From assembly GCF_016862795.1 (NCBI RefSeq), contig NZ_BONQ01000056.1, positions 55,933 to 119,932 of the forward strand: 64,000 bases of DNA, given 5' to 3'. The notes under the pieces were generated by a model. That model saw only the letters and a list, made by a program, of their open reading frames with translations. It searched no databases and was not told the DNA's origin. Position numbers and translations under genes: made by a program. Source of the DNA: Dactylosporangium siamense (GTDB lineage Bacteria; Actinomycetota; Actinomycetes; Mycobacteriales; Micromonosporaceae). Positions 1-10,626 of this stretch are shown here, one piece after another. Position 1 is the stretch's first letter; the number at the start of each line of letters is the position of its first letter.

Positions 1-355
1 CGACGCCCTTGAAGTCGACGCCGTGGTGCTCCCAGAAGCGGGCGTCCTCGGCGGCGACGATGGCCTTCTGGATGTTGGGCGAGATCGTCTTGAGGGTGGT
101 GTACGTGCGGTACTCCTCGTAGAACTGCGCGAGCAACGTCGTGCCGTCGGCGGCGTAGACGTGGCTGGTCTGCGCGGGCAGCGAGGAGCGCAGCGCGCCG
201 ACCGGGGTGGCGAGGGCGTCGGTGCCGCGCTTCACGCCGGCGCCGGTGAGGGCGACCATCGGATAGATGAGCGCGGCGATCACGAGCCCGACGATGAGCC
301 CGGTCCGGACGAGGGCCACGAATCCGCCGGCCACCCGGAGCGTGCGCGCGATCAC
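1..355 (-). CDS. Penicillin-binding protein, N-terminal fragment (runs off the window)
   Basis: Only the first 118 residues lie in the window; the gene continues beyond base 1. The GTG at 353-355 is preceded by GGAG and there is an in-frame TAG just upstream, so this start is well fixed. Residues 10-36 are a hydrophobic signal anchor. Residues 103-118 carry the glycosyltransferase-51 signature EDARFWEHHGVDF, whose first Glu (E103) is the catalytic residue in this family. It should polymerise lipid II glycan strands at the outer face of the membrane; whether the usual transpeptidase domain follows cannot be seen here. It diverges from the cobalamin operon with 47 bases between starts. Confidence 0.88.
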   Translation of the reverse strand, partial: MIARTLRVAGGFVALVRTGLIVGLVIAALIYPMVALTGAGVKRGTDALATPVGALRSSLPAQTSHVYAADGTTLLAQFYEEYRTYTTLKTISPNIQKAIVAAEDARFWEHHGVDFKGV

Positions 356-402
356 ATCTCCAAGCTAGGACAAATCGCCTCGCTGTACGCGACGATCGCC
401 TG

Positions 403-1404
403 ATGCTGCGGTTCCATGGTGATGCCGAGGTCGCGCCGGGTCTGGTCGACCTGGCGGTCAACGTGCGACAGGAGACGCCGCCGTCGTGGCTCACGGGCCC
501 GATCGCGGCGTCGCTGGCGCACCTCGCGCGGTATCCGGATCCGGTGGAGGCGACGGCGGCGATCGCGGCGCGGCACGGGCGGCCGGCTGACGAGGTGCTG
601 CTGACCGCGGGGGCCGCACAGGCGTTCACGCTGCTGGCGCAGGCGCTGCGGCCCGCGCACGCGGTGGTGGTGCATCCGCAGTTCACCGAGCCGGAGAGCG
701 CGCTGCTGACCGCGGGCCACGCGGTGGACCGGCTGATCCTCGACGCCGAGGACGGATTTACACTGAAAAATCCGCCGGAATCGGCGGATCTCGTCATCGT
801 CGGAAATCCCACCAATCCAACGTCATGTCTGCATAAATCAGCGCAAATCGCGAGCTGGGTCAGGGCAGGGCGGACGGTCGTCGTCGACGAAGCGTTCGCG
901 GACACCGTCCCCGGGGAGCCCGAAACGCTCACCGGCAACCGCGACGTCGTCGTCATCCGGAGCCTGACGAAGACCTGGGGCCTCGCCGGGCTGCGCATCG
1001 GCTACGTCCTGGGCCCCCGCGACCTGATCGCCGAACTGGCCCGCCACGCACCCCTGTGGAGCGTCTCGACGCCCGCCCTGGCCGCCGCCCTCGCGTGCGC
1101 GTCGCCGCGCGCCGTGCAGACCGAGCGGGCCATCGCGGAGCGGCTCACCGCCGACCGGGACCACCTCGTCGCCGCGCTGCGCCGGGAAGGCGTGGCGGTC
1201 GCCGGTGTGCCCCGCAGCTCGTTCGTGCTGATCAGGGTCGCCGATGGCACGCGGGTCCGGGAGGCGCTGCGGGCCCACGGCTTCGCGGTGCGACGTGGCG
1301 AAACGTTCCCGGGACTGGGCCAGGACTGGTTACGTATTGCGGTGCGGGACACTGCCACGAGTGACGCGTTCGTCGCGGTGTTGTCGAAGGTACTGGGAGG
1401 GTGA
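403..1404 (+). CDS. cobC: CobC-like PLP aminotransferase/threonine-phosphate decarboxylase
   Basis: A fold-type I PLP enzyme of 333 residues, related to histidinol-phosphate aminotransferase and to CobC/CobD decarboxylases that supply aminopropanol phosphate for the cobalamin nucleotide loop. Visible PLP residues are N135 (GNPTNPT), D162 (VDEAF), the Schiff-base lysine K190 (SLTKTWGL) and R198. It overlaps cobT by 4 bases, which supports the cobalamin role as in mycobacterial homologues beside cobT. About 34 codons (roughly residues 118-151) use A/T-rich codons such as aaa, aat and tca unlike the rest of the gene. A plain histidinol-phosphate aminotransferase role is the alternative. Confidence 0.82.
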   Translation: MLRFHGDAEVAPGLVDLAVNVRQETPPSWLTGPIAASLAHLARYPDPVEATAAIAARHGRPADEVLLTAGAAQAFTLLAQALRPAHAVVVHPQFTEPESALLTAGHAVDRLILDAEDGFTLKNPPESADLVIVGNPTNPTSCLHKSAQIASWVRAGRTVVVDEAFADTVPGEPETLTGNRDVVVIRSLTKTWGLAGLRIGYVLGPRDLIAELARHAPLWSVSTPALAAALACASPRAVQTERAIAERLTADRDHLVAALRREGVAVAGVPRSSFVLIRVADGTRVREALRAHGFAVRRGETFPGLGQDWLRIAVRDTATSDAFVAVLSKVLGG

Positions 1405-2450
1405 GCATGCTTACGGAGACACTCGCGGCGATCCGGCCGCTCGACGACGAGGCGATCGCGGCGGCCAGGGCGCTGCAGGCCAGGCTGACGAAGCCACCGG
1501 GCTCGCTCGGTGCGCTGGAGATGCTCGCGGTGCGCCTCGCGGGGCTGGCCGGCGCGTGCCCGCCGCCCATCCCGGAGCCCGCCGCGCTGGCGATCTTCGC
1601 CGGCGACCACGGGGTGCACGCGCAAGGGGTGACGCCGTGGCCGCAGGAGGTCACGGGGCAGATGGTCGCCAACTTCCTGGCCGGCGGGGCGGTCGTCAAC
1701 GCGTTCGCCCGGCAGTGCGGCGCGACCGTCACCGTCGTCGACGTCGGCGTGAAGACCACCCTCGACCCGGCCAAGGGGCTGGAGCTGCGCAAGGTCCGGG
1801 CCGGCACCCGTGACCTCAGCGTCGAGCCGGCGATGACCCGCGAGGAGGCGCTGCAGGCCGTCGAGGTCGGCATCGAGATCGCCCAGAAGCTCGTCGACGA
1901 GGGCGCGAAGGTGCTGCTGACCGGCGACATGGGCATCGCCAACACCACCCCGTCGGCGGCGCTGATCGCCGCGTTCACGCACGCCGACCCGGCCGCGGTG
2001 ACCGGCCTCGGCACCGGCATCGACAGCGAGACCCACGCCCGGAAGGTGGCGGTCGTCACGTCCGCGGTCGTCGCGCTGCACGCCGAGGACCCGGTCGACG
2101 TCCTCGCCGCCGTCGGTGGCCTGGAGCACGCCGCCCTCGTCGGCTACATCCTGCGCGGCGCGGCGCTGCGCGTTCCCGTGATCATCGACGGGGTCATCGC
2201 CGCGTCGGCGGCCCTCGCCGCCGCCGCGCTCGCCCCGGCCAGCACCGCGGCGATGGTCGCCGGGCACCGGTCGGCCGAACCCGGCGCCAGCGTGGCGCTC
2301 AGCTATCTTGAGCTGGAACCGCTCGTCGACCTGGGCCTGCGCCTGGGCGAGGGCACCGGCGCCGTCCTGGCGCTGCCGATCGTGGCCAGTGCTGTCCGCG
2401 TGTTGCACGAGGTAGCCACTTTCGACTCAGCTGGAGTTGCCCACAAGTGA
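1401..2450 (+). CDS. cobT: Nicotinate-nucleotide--dimethylbenzimidazole phosphoribosyltransferase
   Basis: Makes alpha-ribazole phosphate from nicotinate mononucleotide and dimethylbenzimidazole for the lower ligand of cobalamin. Residues 31-37 read KPPGSLG, the hallmark of the family, and the GEGTGA segment near the C terminus places a Glu at residue 317 when counted from the GTG, matching the known catalytic Glu of the Salmonella enzyme. The GTG at 1401 overlaps the stop of the previous gene. An ATG at 1407 lies 6 bases behind GGGAGG and is an equally good or better start, shortening the protein by two residues. Next gene overlaps by 4 bases, so the three genes are translationally coupled. 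Confidence 0.95.
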   Translation: MSMLTETLAAIRPLDDEAIAAARALQARLTKPPGSLGALEMLAVRLAGLAGACPPPIPEPAALAIFAGDHGVHAQGVTPWPQEVTGQMVANFLAGGAVVNAFARQCGATVTVVDVGVKTTLDPAKGLELRKVRAGTRDLSVEPAMTREEALQAVEVGIEIAQKLVDEGAKVLLTGDMGIANTTPSAALIAAFTHADPAAVTGLGTGIDSETHARKVAVVTSAVVALHAEDPVDVLAAVGGLEHAALVGYILRGAALRVPVIIDGVIAASAALAAAALAPASTAAMVAGHRSAEPGASVALSYLELEPLVDLGLRLGEGTGAVLALPIVASAVRVLHEVATFDSAGVAHK

Positions 2451-3649
2451 ACCCATACCCCCTCGGTCTGGTGCTCAACGGTTTGCGTGTCCTGGTGGTC
2501 GGCGGCGGTGCCGTGGCCACCAGGCGCGTTCCCGCGCTGCTCGACGCCGCCGCGGACGTCGTGCTGGTGTCACCCCACATCACCCCGGCACTGCGGGCGC
2601 ACGTCGACGCCGGCCGGGTCACCTGGCGCGCCCGGCGCTTCGAGCCGTCCGACATCGACGACGCGTGGCTGGTCCACGTGGCGGTCAGCGACCCCGACGC
2701 GGCGGCCACGATCAGCGACCTCGCGGCGGCCCGCCGGGTCTTCTGCGTCCGTGCCGACGACCGCCACGCCGCCACCGCCTGGACCCCGGCGGTGACCCGG
2801 CAGGGGCCGGTGACCGTCGCCGTGCTCGGCGGGGGCGACCCGGCCCGTTCCGTCGCCGTCCGTGACGCGATCGGCGAGCAGCTCGCCGCCGGCGCGATCG
2901 TGGCCGCCACCCCGCCCGAGGCCGCACCCGGCCGGGTCGCGCTGGTCGGCTCCGGCCCCGGCGACCCGGAGCTGCTGACGGTCCGGGGGCGCCGGCTCCT
3001 GGCCGCCGCCGACGTGGTCGTCATCGACCGGCTCGCCGCCGGGCTCCTGCTGGACGAGTTGCGGCCCGAGGTCGAGCTGTTCGACGCCTCGAAGATCCCC
3101 TACGGCCCGTCGGCCGCGCAGGAGGAGATCAACCGGGTCCTCGTCGACCGGGCCCGGCAGGGGAAGTTCGTGGTCCGGCTCAAGGGCGGCGACCCGTACG
3201 TCTTCGGACGTGGCGGCGAGGAACTGCTGGCCTGTGTGGCAGCCGGGGTGCCGGTGAGCGTCGTGCCCGGCATCAGCAGCTCGATCGCGGTGCCCGCCGC
3301 GGCCGGCATCCCGATCACCCACCGGGGGCTGGCGCACGAGTTCACCGTCGTCTCCGGGCACCTCGCGCCGACCCACCCCGAGTCGCTGGTCGACTGGGCC
3401 GCCCTCGCCCGGCTGCGGGGCACCCTGAGCATCCTGATGGGCCTGAAGAACCTCCCGGCGATCGCCTCGGTCCTGCAGGAGCACGGCCGGGCGCCGGACA
3501 CCCCGGTCGCGGTGATCCAGGAGGGCACGACCCGCGGCCAGCGGGTGGTGCGCGCGCAGCTGTCCACGGTCGCGGACGCGGTGAAGGAGGCGGCGCTGCG
3601 CCCGCCCGCGGTCATCGTCGTGGGCCCGGTCGTCGACGCCCTGACATAG
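2447..3649 (+). CDS. cobA: Fused precursor dehydrogenase/uroporphyrinogen-III C-methyltransferase
   Basis: A CysG-type fusion of 400 residues. The first 150 residues form an NAD-binding domain (VVGGGAVATRR at about 17-27) that oxidises precorrin-2 to sirohydrochlorin. From about residue 164 a tetrapyrrole methylase domain begins (LVGSGPGDPELLT; later GGDPYVFGRGGEE) that methylates uroporphyrinogen III at C2 and C7. The product feeds both siroheme and cobalamin; its place after cobT points to cobalamin. The GTG start overlaps the cobT stop. The third ferrochelatase activity of enterobacterial CysG cannot be judged from sequence alone. A strong hairpin follows the gene at 3663-3709. No cobalamin riboswitch was seen before the operon. 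Confidence 0.93.
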   Translation: MNPYPLGLVLNGLRVLVVGGGAVATRRVPALLDAAADVVLVSPHITPALRAHVDAGRVTWRARRFEPSDIDDAWLVHVAVSDPDAAATISDLAAARRVFCVRADDRHAATAWTPAVTRQGPVTVAVLGGGDPARSVAVRDAIGEQLAAGAIVAATPPEAAPGRVALVGSGPGDPELLTVRGRRLLAAADVVVIDRLAAGLLLDELRPEVELFDASKIPYGPSAAQEEINRVLVDRARQGKFVVRLKGGDPYVFGRGGEELLACVAAGVPVSVVPGISSSIAVPAAAGIPITHRGLAHEFTVVSGHLAPTHPESLVDWAALARLRGTLSILMGLKNLPAIASVLQEHGRAPDTPVAVIQEGTTRGQRVVRAQLSTVADAVKEAALRPPAVIVVGPVVDALT

Positions 3650-3662
3650 CCGTTTTGCTCAT

Positions 3663-3709
3663 GATCCGGAAGACCTGTGCACCCAGGGGTACACAAGGTC
3701 TTCCGGATC
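3663..3709. repeat. Convergent-gene hairpin with conserved loop (copy 1)
   Basis: A perfect 14-bp inverted repeat (GATCCGGAAGACCT, 3663-3676, against 3696-3709) around a 19-base loop, between the convergent cobA and OtsB-trehalase genes. There is no T-tract, so it would act as an actinobacterial-style bidirectional terminator if at all. On the minus strand the loop contains GTGTACCCCTGGGTG, which recurs in the hairpin at 22996-23040 although most of the stem there differs. Both copies also share TGATCCGG at the 5' side. Confidence 0.7.
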
Positions 3710-3717
3710 ACGGGACG

Positions 3718-6270
3718 TTACGAGCGGTCGAGCTCCAGCGCGCAGCGGATCAGACCCAGGTGCGAGTACGCCTGCGGGTGGTTGCCCAGGGCGCGCTCGG
3801 TCAGCGGGTCGTACTCCTCCGGCAGCAGGCCCGTCGGGCCGGCGCACTCGATGAACTGGGCGAAGAGCTCCTCCGCGTCGGCCCGGCGGCCGGTGCGCAG
3901 GTACGCCTCGATCATCCACGTGGTGCAGAGGTGGAAGCCGCCCTCGACGCCGGGCAGGCCGTCGTCCCAGCGGTACCGGTACACCGTCGGGCCCTCGCGC
4001 AGGTCGGCCTCGACGGCCAGCACCGTGGCCAGGAAGCGCGGGTCGTCGTCGGAGAGCAGACCGGACAGCCCGATCCACAGCACCGACGCGTCCATCTCGT
4101 CGTAGCCGTAGGCCACGGTGTAGGCGCCGAGCTTCTCGTCCCAGCCCTTGTCGAGCACGTTCTCGGCGATGGTGGTGCGCAGCGCCCGCCACGCCTCCGG
4201 CACCGCCCGGCCGGCCCGCTCGAAGAGCTGGATGCCCCGGTCGACGGTCATCCAGCACATGACCTTCGAGTAGACGTAGTGCCGGGGTCGCCGGCGCGCC
4301 TCCCAGATGCCGTGGTCGGGCTCGTGCCAGCGCCGCTCGACCGCCTCGACCATCGCCTCCATGAGCGCGAAGTCGCCGGCCTCCGGCGGGCGGAGCTCGG
4401 CGAGGGTGGTCACCAGGTCGGCGACCGGGCCGAACACGTCGAGCTGCACCTGGCCGTTGGCGGCGTTGCCGACCCGCACCGGGCGGGAGCCCGCGTAGCC
4501 GGGCAGCGCCTCGATGACCGCCTCCGGGCCGAGCTCGGTGCCGTCGAGGTTGTACAGCGGGTGGAGCCGCTCCGGGTGCCCGTCGGTGTTGTCGGCGACC
4601 TTCAGCGTCCACCGCAACAGCGACTCGGCCTCCTCGGTGGAGCCGAGGTCGACGAGGGCCTTGGCGGTCAGCGACGCGTCGCGCAGCCAGCAGTACCGGT
4701 AGTCCCAGTTGCGGGACCCGCCGACCTCCTCCGGCAGTGAGGACGTCGCCGCGGCCAGGATCGCCCCGGTCGGCTTGTGCCACAGCCCGCGCAGCGTGAG
4801 CGCGCTGCGCTTGACCAGGTCACGGGCGACCGACGGCAGCTTCAGCGCGTCGGACCAGTCCCGCCACGCGGCCTCCGCGGTGATCTGCCGCTCGTCGAAG
4901 CGCTCCTGCGGCGCCTCGATCGAGTCGGTGCCCAGGCGCAGCTCCAGCATGGCGCTGCCGCCGGTGGCGCCGAGGTCGACCGTCGCCCGCGCCAGGTCGC
5001 TGTGCCCGTCGGAGCTGATCTCCCACTCGATGCCGGGGGAGTAGAGCACCATCGGCTCGTTGGAGCCGAGCACCAGCAGGCCCTCGTCGCCGATCGGCTG
5101 CAGCCGGATGTGCACCTGGCCGAAGTCCGGGCGCGGCACGAAGTCGATCCGGGCCCGGGAGCTGCCCGACAGCACCCGGATGAGCGAGTTGCCGGTCGGG
5201 TGGTGGTCCAGCCAGTCGGTGACCGTCAGCCCCGACCAGCGGGTCTCCACGGTCATCGTGCCCGGCCGGTACCGCTGGCCGAGCGGGATGCCACCGCGCT
5301 CCGGCTGGACCGTGAAGTGGCCCGCCGCGGTGTCGCCGAGCAGGTCGGCGAAGACCGCGCCGGAGTCCGGCTTCGGGTGGCACAGCCAGGTGACCCTGGC
5401 GGCCGGCGTCAGCAGGGCGACGGTGTGCGTGTTGGACAGCATCGAGTGCCGCTCGATCGGCACTGCCTGCTCGCCGAACAGCCAGCGCCGCCGGGTGTGC
5501 AGCAGCAGCTCCAGCACGCCGACGGCCACCTCGGCGTCGGTGATGCTGAAGCGGGCCTGGGTCTCGCCGGCACCGACCTTGATGCCGAGGTCGGGCCCGT
5601 GCAGGTGGGCGAAGGCCTTCTCGTCGGTCGCGTCGTCGCCGAGGTACACGATGGCGCTCGCCGAGACCTGCATCCGCAGCGCGTCGACGGCGAGGCCCTT
5701 GTCGGTCGGCACCACCGACAGCTCGATGACCTCCTTGCCGGTGGTCACCTCGATGTCGGGCCACAGGGCCGCACCGCTGCGGACCGCGTCGAAGACCCGC
5801 CCGGCGACGTCGCGGGGGGCGGCGCGGGTGTGCACCGCGACGCTGGCCGGCTTCGCCTCGAGGCGGACCCCCGGCTGGTCGCGGCAGATCGCGTTGAGCG
5901 CCGCGTGCAGCTCCGCACGTCGCTGCTGGCGCTCCGGTGGCAACTCGTCGACATAGCCGACGTCGAACTCGGAGCCGTGGCTGCCGACCAGTCGCACCTC
6001 GGCGGGGAGGCGGGACAGGGCGGCCAGGTCGCGCAGCGCGCGACCTGAGATCACGCCGACGGTCGTCTGCGGCAACGAGGACAACGCGCGGACGGCCGCT
6101 ACGGATTCTGGGCTGGGTGTCGCCTTCGTTGGGTCGGCGACGATGGGCGCGAGGGTGCCGTCGTAGTCACATGCCACCAGGAGGTTCGGCACGCGGGCGA
6201 CGCGCAGCACCGCCGCGCGGAGGTCCGGGTCGAGCGAGAGGACGGTGCCTGTCGCCGAGTGTTGGTTCAT
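3718..6270 (-). CDS. OtsB-type trehalose-6-phosphatase fused to GH15 trehalase
   Basis: A two-module cytoplasmic protein of about 850 residues. The N-terminal HAD phosphatase has the nucleophile motif ACDYDGTLAPI near residue 33, then VISGR and the GDDATDEKAF metal motif, as in trehalose-6-phosphate phosphatase. From about residue 270 a glycoside hydrolase family 15 domain follows, with RNWDYRYCWLRDA and VEGGFHLCTTWMIEAY, like actinobacterial trehalases. One chain thus carries the last step of trehalose synthesis and a trehalose-splitting domain. I chose the ATG at 6270 (MNQHSATG); a GTG at 6324 is in frame but has no ribosome-binding site. It lies 81 bases behind otsA on the same strand, so the two are probably co-transcribed. 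Confidence 0.87.
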   Translation of the reverse strand: MNQHSATGTVLSLDPDLRAAVLRVARVPNLLVACDYDGTLAPIVADPTKATPSPESVAAVRALSSLPQTTVGVISGRALRDLAALSRLPAEVRLVGSHGSEFDVGYVDELPPERQQRRAELHAALNAICRDQPGVRLEAKPASVAVHTRAAPRDVAGRVFDAVRSGAALWPDIEVTTGKEVIELSVVPTDKGLAVDALRMQVSASAIVYLGDDATDEKAFAHLHGPDLGIKVGAGETQARFSITDAEVAVGVLELLLHTRRRWLFGEQAVPIERHSMLSNTHTVALLTPAARVTWLCHPKPDSGAVFADLLGDTAAGHFTVQPERGGIPLGQRYRPGTMTVETRWSGLTVTDWLDHHPTGNSLIRVLSGSSRARIDFVPRPDFGQVHIRLQPIGDEGLLVLGSNEPMVLYSPGIEWEISSDGHSDLARATVDLGATGGSAMLELRLGTDSIEAPQERFDERQITAEAAWRDWSDALKLPSVARDLVKRSALTLRGLWHKPTGAILAAATSSLPEEVGGSRNWDYRYCWLRDASLTAKALVDLGSTEEAESLLRWTLKVADNTDGHPERLHPLYNLDGTELGPEAVIEALPGYAGSRPVRVGNAANGQVQLDVFGPVADLVTTLAELRPPEAGDFALMEAMVEAVERRWHEPDHGIWEARRRPRHYVYSKVMCWMTVDRGIQLFERAGRAVPEAWRALRTTIAENVLDKGWDEKLGAYTVAYGYDEMDASVLWIGLSGLLSDDDPRFLATVLAVEADLREGPTVYRYRWDDGLPGVEGGFHLCTTWMIEAYLRTGRRADAEELFAQFIECAGPTGLLPEEYDPLTERALGNHPQAYSHLGLIRCALELDRS

Positions 6271-6351
6271 GTCCGGCCTGTTCGTGGGAGCGATGGAGGT
6301 CGATGAAGCGATTGACGTGCACACGGCGGTGCAAGGGCGGGCGTGTGGAGG

Positions 6352-7752
6352 TCAAGATGCTGCGCCGAGAGCGTCCAGAAACGCGTCCGCCCAGGCGCGG
6401 ACATCGTGTGAGCGCAGGTGGGAATGCATAGCATGCATCCGTTTGCGCCCTTCGACCGGGTCTACGTGGATTGCGCGCATGAGGGCGTCTTTCACCCCGT
6501 CGAGGTCGTGCGGATTGCACAGGAACGCCTGACGCAGCTCGGCCGCCGCGCCGGCGAATTCCGACAGCACGAGGGCGCCGCCGCCGTCGGCGCGAGCACC
6601 GACGTATTCCTTGGCAACCAGATTCATGCCGTCCCTCAGCGGAGTCACCATCATGACGTCGGCCGCGACGTACAGCGCGGCCAACTCAGCCCGACTGTAC
6701 GACTGATGGAGATAGTGCACGGCCGGTTGGCCAACTCGTCCGTACTCCCCATTGATCCGCCCGACCTCACGTTCAACGTTCACCCGCAGCGTCTGGTAGT
6801 GCTCCACCCGCTCCCGACTCGGCGTAGCCACTTGTACCATCACCGTCTCCGGTGCCGTGAGTCGCCCATCCGACAACAATTCGCGAAAAGCCTTCAGCCG
6901 CCGCTCGATCCCCTTGGTGTAGTCCAGTCGGTCCACCCCGAGGATGATGGTCTTCGGCTCACCCAACTCCGTCCGGATCGCCTTGGCCCTGGCCTGCACT
7001 TCCGGCGAGCCGGCGAGCCGCTCCATCTCCTCGACGTCGATGGAGATCGGGAACGCCTCGGCCCGCACCGTGCGGCCCTCCCACTCCACGACGCCGCGCC
7101 GCACGCGGGTGCCCAGCAGATGTCGGGACAGTTGGACGAAGTTCTGTGCGCCGAGTGGCCGTTGGAAACCAACCAGATCGGCACCGAGCAGACCCTTGAG
7201 AAGTTCCGCCCGGCGGGGTAGTTGCATGAAGAGTTCGACCGGGGGGAATGGAATGTGCAGAAAAAACCCGATCTTGAGATCGGGTCGGGTCTCGCGCAGC
7301 AGGGCCGGCACGAGCTGCAGCTGGTAGTCCTGGATCCATACGGTGGCGCCGGGTGCCGCGTCGTCGGCGACGGCCTTGGTGAACCGCTCGTTGACCAGCC
7401 GGTACGACTCCCACCATCGTCGTTTGAAGATCGGTGTCTCGACCGCGTCGTGGTACAGCGGCCACAGGCTGGAGTTGGAGAAGCCCTCGTAATACCGCTC
7501 GACCTCACCCGCGCTGAGCGCGACCGGGTGCAGCTTCACCCCGCCGGCCTCGAACGTCTCCTCCGGAAGCTGCGAGTCCCCGGTGCCGCCCGACCAGCCC
7601 ACCCACGTCCCGTTGCGCTGCTGGAGCACCGGCTCGAGCGCGGTGACCAGGCCTCCTGGGCTCCTGCGGAAGCTGACCTCGCCGTCCGGCCCGACGACCT
7701 TGTCGACCGGCAGCCGATTGGCGACCACCACGAATGCACTGTTTCCAGCCAC
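6352..7752 (-). CDS. otsA: Alpha,alpha-trehalose-phosphate synthase
   Basis: A GT20 glycosyltransferase of 466 residues that joins nucleotide-glucose (UDP- or GDP-glucose) and glucose-6-phosphate to trehalose-6-phosphate. Motifs include GWSGGTG near residue 53, [10 protein letters not shown] for the acceptor site and [15 protein letters not shown] for nucleotide-sugar binding; length is typical. The GTG start sits about 9 bases behind GGGGGAGG. The downstream gene carries the matching phosphatase. The promoter must lie in the 110 bases shared with the divergent gene at 7863. Confidence 0.96.
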   Translation of the reverse strand: MAGNSAFVVVANRLPVDKVVGPDGEVSFRRSPGGLVTALEPVLQQRNGTWVGWSGGTGDSQLPEETFEAGGVKLHPVALSAGEVERYYEGFSNSSLWPLYHDAVETPIFKRRWWESYRLVNERFTKAVADDAAPGATVWIQDYQLQLVPALLRETRPDLKIGFFLHIPFPPVELFMQLPRRAELLKGLLGADLVGFQRPLGAQNFVQLSRHLLGTRVRRGVVEWEGRTVRAEAFPISIDVEEMERLAGSPEVQARAKAIRTELGEPKTIILGVDRLDYTKGIERRLKAFRELLSDGRLTAPETVMVQVATPSRERVEHYQTLRVNVEREVGRINGEYGRVGQPAVHYLHQSYSRAELAALYVAADVMMVTPLRDGMNLVAKEYVGARADGGGALVLSEFAGAAAELRQAFLCNPHDLDGVKDALMRAIHVDPVEGRKRMHAMHSHLRSHDVRAWADAFLDALGAAS

Positions 7753-7862
7753 GTGTCGTGTCCTCCCCCTGGGTGATCCACCCTCGTACTTTCAGCCTAC
7801 TGATCCCCGAAGGGGCCCGGCAGCATGCAGCGTGCTGGCTCACAGGTGCGATCCTGCTGGGC

Positions 7863-8462
7863 ATGTCCTCGCACGATGCCTACGGCGAACCCGAACGGGG
7901 CAGGACCTTCACGGTCGTCCTGCTCGCGTTGCTGATCCTGACCGTTATCGGGGCTTTGTTCGGGTTCGTGCTGGGTCGTCGGAGCGACGGCGACACAACG
8001 TCGGGCGCCGGTAACGCACAGTCTCCAGGACCATCGACGGCCGTCACAACGCAGGGTGCTCCGACGGCTGCGGCCTCGGCCGCCGCCACGCCGTGCCCGC
8101 AGTTCATCGGCGACGCCGCCAAGAAGCGCGACCCCAAGGCCGCGCTGCCGTTGACGCTGAAGCTCTTCGTCCGCACCGACAACCGTGAGGCCTGGATCTG
8201 CCTGGAGGCCGACGGCCAGGGGCTGTGGTATCAGGGGCACGACAAGAAGAAGAGCTTCTACAACAACGGCGCCGGTGAGACGCCGGAGGACGGGGTCAAC
8301 GGGCTGCTGCTGAGCACCGTCACCTCGTCCCTCAAGGACGGCAACGAGATATTCATCGCCACCATCAACAACTCCACCATCACCGTCGCCAGGGACAAGT
8401 TCGCGGTCTCCGGTGGCCAGAACTACGCCGAGGACGTGCGGGAGTCCCTGCCCAAGAAGTGA
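7863..8462 (+). CDS. Hypothetical membrane-anchored protein
   Basis: I do not recognise this 199-residue protein. A short cytoplasmic N terminus is followed by one hydrophobic segment (about 15-38), then a Ser/Thr/Ala/Gly-rich low-complexity stretch to about residue 78 and a compact C-terminal domain with a single early Cys (TPCPQF) and another at CLEADG. This looks like an extracytoplasmic domain on a single anchor. An upstream in-frame GTG at 7734 would overlap the divergent otsA start, so the ATG at 7863 is preferred. It precedes ettA by 81 bases on the same strand. Confidence 0.7.
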   Translation: MSSHDAYGEPERGRTFTVVLLALLILTVIGALFGFVLGRRSDGDTTSGAGNAQSPGPSTAVTTQGAPTAAASAAATPCPQFIGDAAKKRDPKAALPLTLKLFVRTDNREAWICLEADGQGLWYQGHDKKKSFYNNGAGETPEDGVNGLLLSTVTSSLKDGNEIFIATINNSTITVARDKFAVSGGQNYAEDVRESLPKK

Positions 8463-8543
8463 CGCCCGATTTGGGGACCGGCACCGGGGCCTGGAAAGAT
8501 TGACCCGACGCGAACACAGACTTACCGGAGGTAGGGGCGCACC

Positions 8544-10223
<1,680 letters not shown>

Positions 10224-10224
10224 A

Positions 10225-10626
10225 GTGGCCCGCTTCGTCTATCACTGCGCCCTGCGCTGGTCCGACCTGGACGCGTACGGGCACGTCAACAACGCGCGCT
10301 TCCTCACCCTCTACGAAGAGGCGCGCGTTGCATTGATGTTCACCGCGGCGAAGGCGGCCGGGTTGCAGACGTTCGAGGACGGCATCGTCATCTCACGCCA
10401 TGAGATCGACTACCTGCGTCCCATCGACTACGGCGACCCGGTGCGCATCGAGCTGTGGCTGGAGGAGATCAAGGCGAGTCGATTGACCGTCGCCTACGAG
10501 CTCTTCGACGGTGACGCGGTCGCATCCCGCGCGCGGACCGTCTGCGTGCCCTTCGATCTGGCCGCCGGCCGGCCCCGCCGGGTCAAGGACGTCGAGCGCG
10601 AGTTCCTGTCCCCGTGGCTTGGCTGA
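10225..10626 (+). CDS. Acyl-CoA thioesterase (4-hydroxybenzoyl-CoA type hotdog)
   Basis: A 133-residue single hotdog-fold protein. The segment WSDLDAYGHVNNARFLTLYEEAR (residues 12-34) contains the conserved Asp and the HVNN loop typical of this thioesterase family, which hydrolyses acyl-CoA esters. The natural substrate cannot be told. The start GTG is 1 base from the ettA stop and the next gene overlaps its 3' end by 13 bases, so it is part of a tight operon. Confidence 0.85.
   Translation: MARFVYHCALRWSDLDAYGHVNNARFLTLYEEARVALMFTAAKAAGLQTFEDGIVISRHEIDYLRPIDYGDPVRIELWLEEIKASRLTVAYELFDGDAVASRARTVCVPFDLAAGRPRRVKDVEREFLSPWLG

Noticed and set aside
356..402. Cobalamin riboswitch before cobC
   Set aside because: Only 47 bases separate the divergent starts and no B12-box-like sequence was seen.
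23..403. Rightward open frame of 126 codons at the window start
   Set aside because: It is the antisense of the penicillin-binding protein, whose glycosyltransferase motif is clear on the minus strand.
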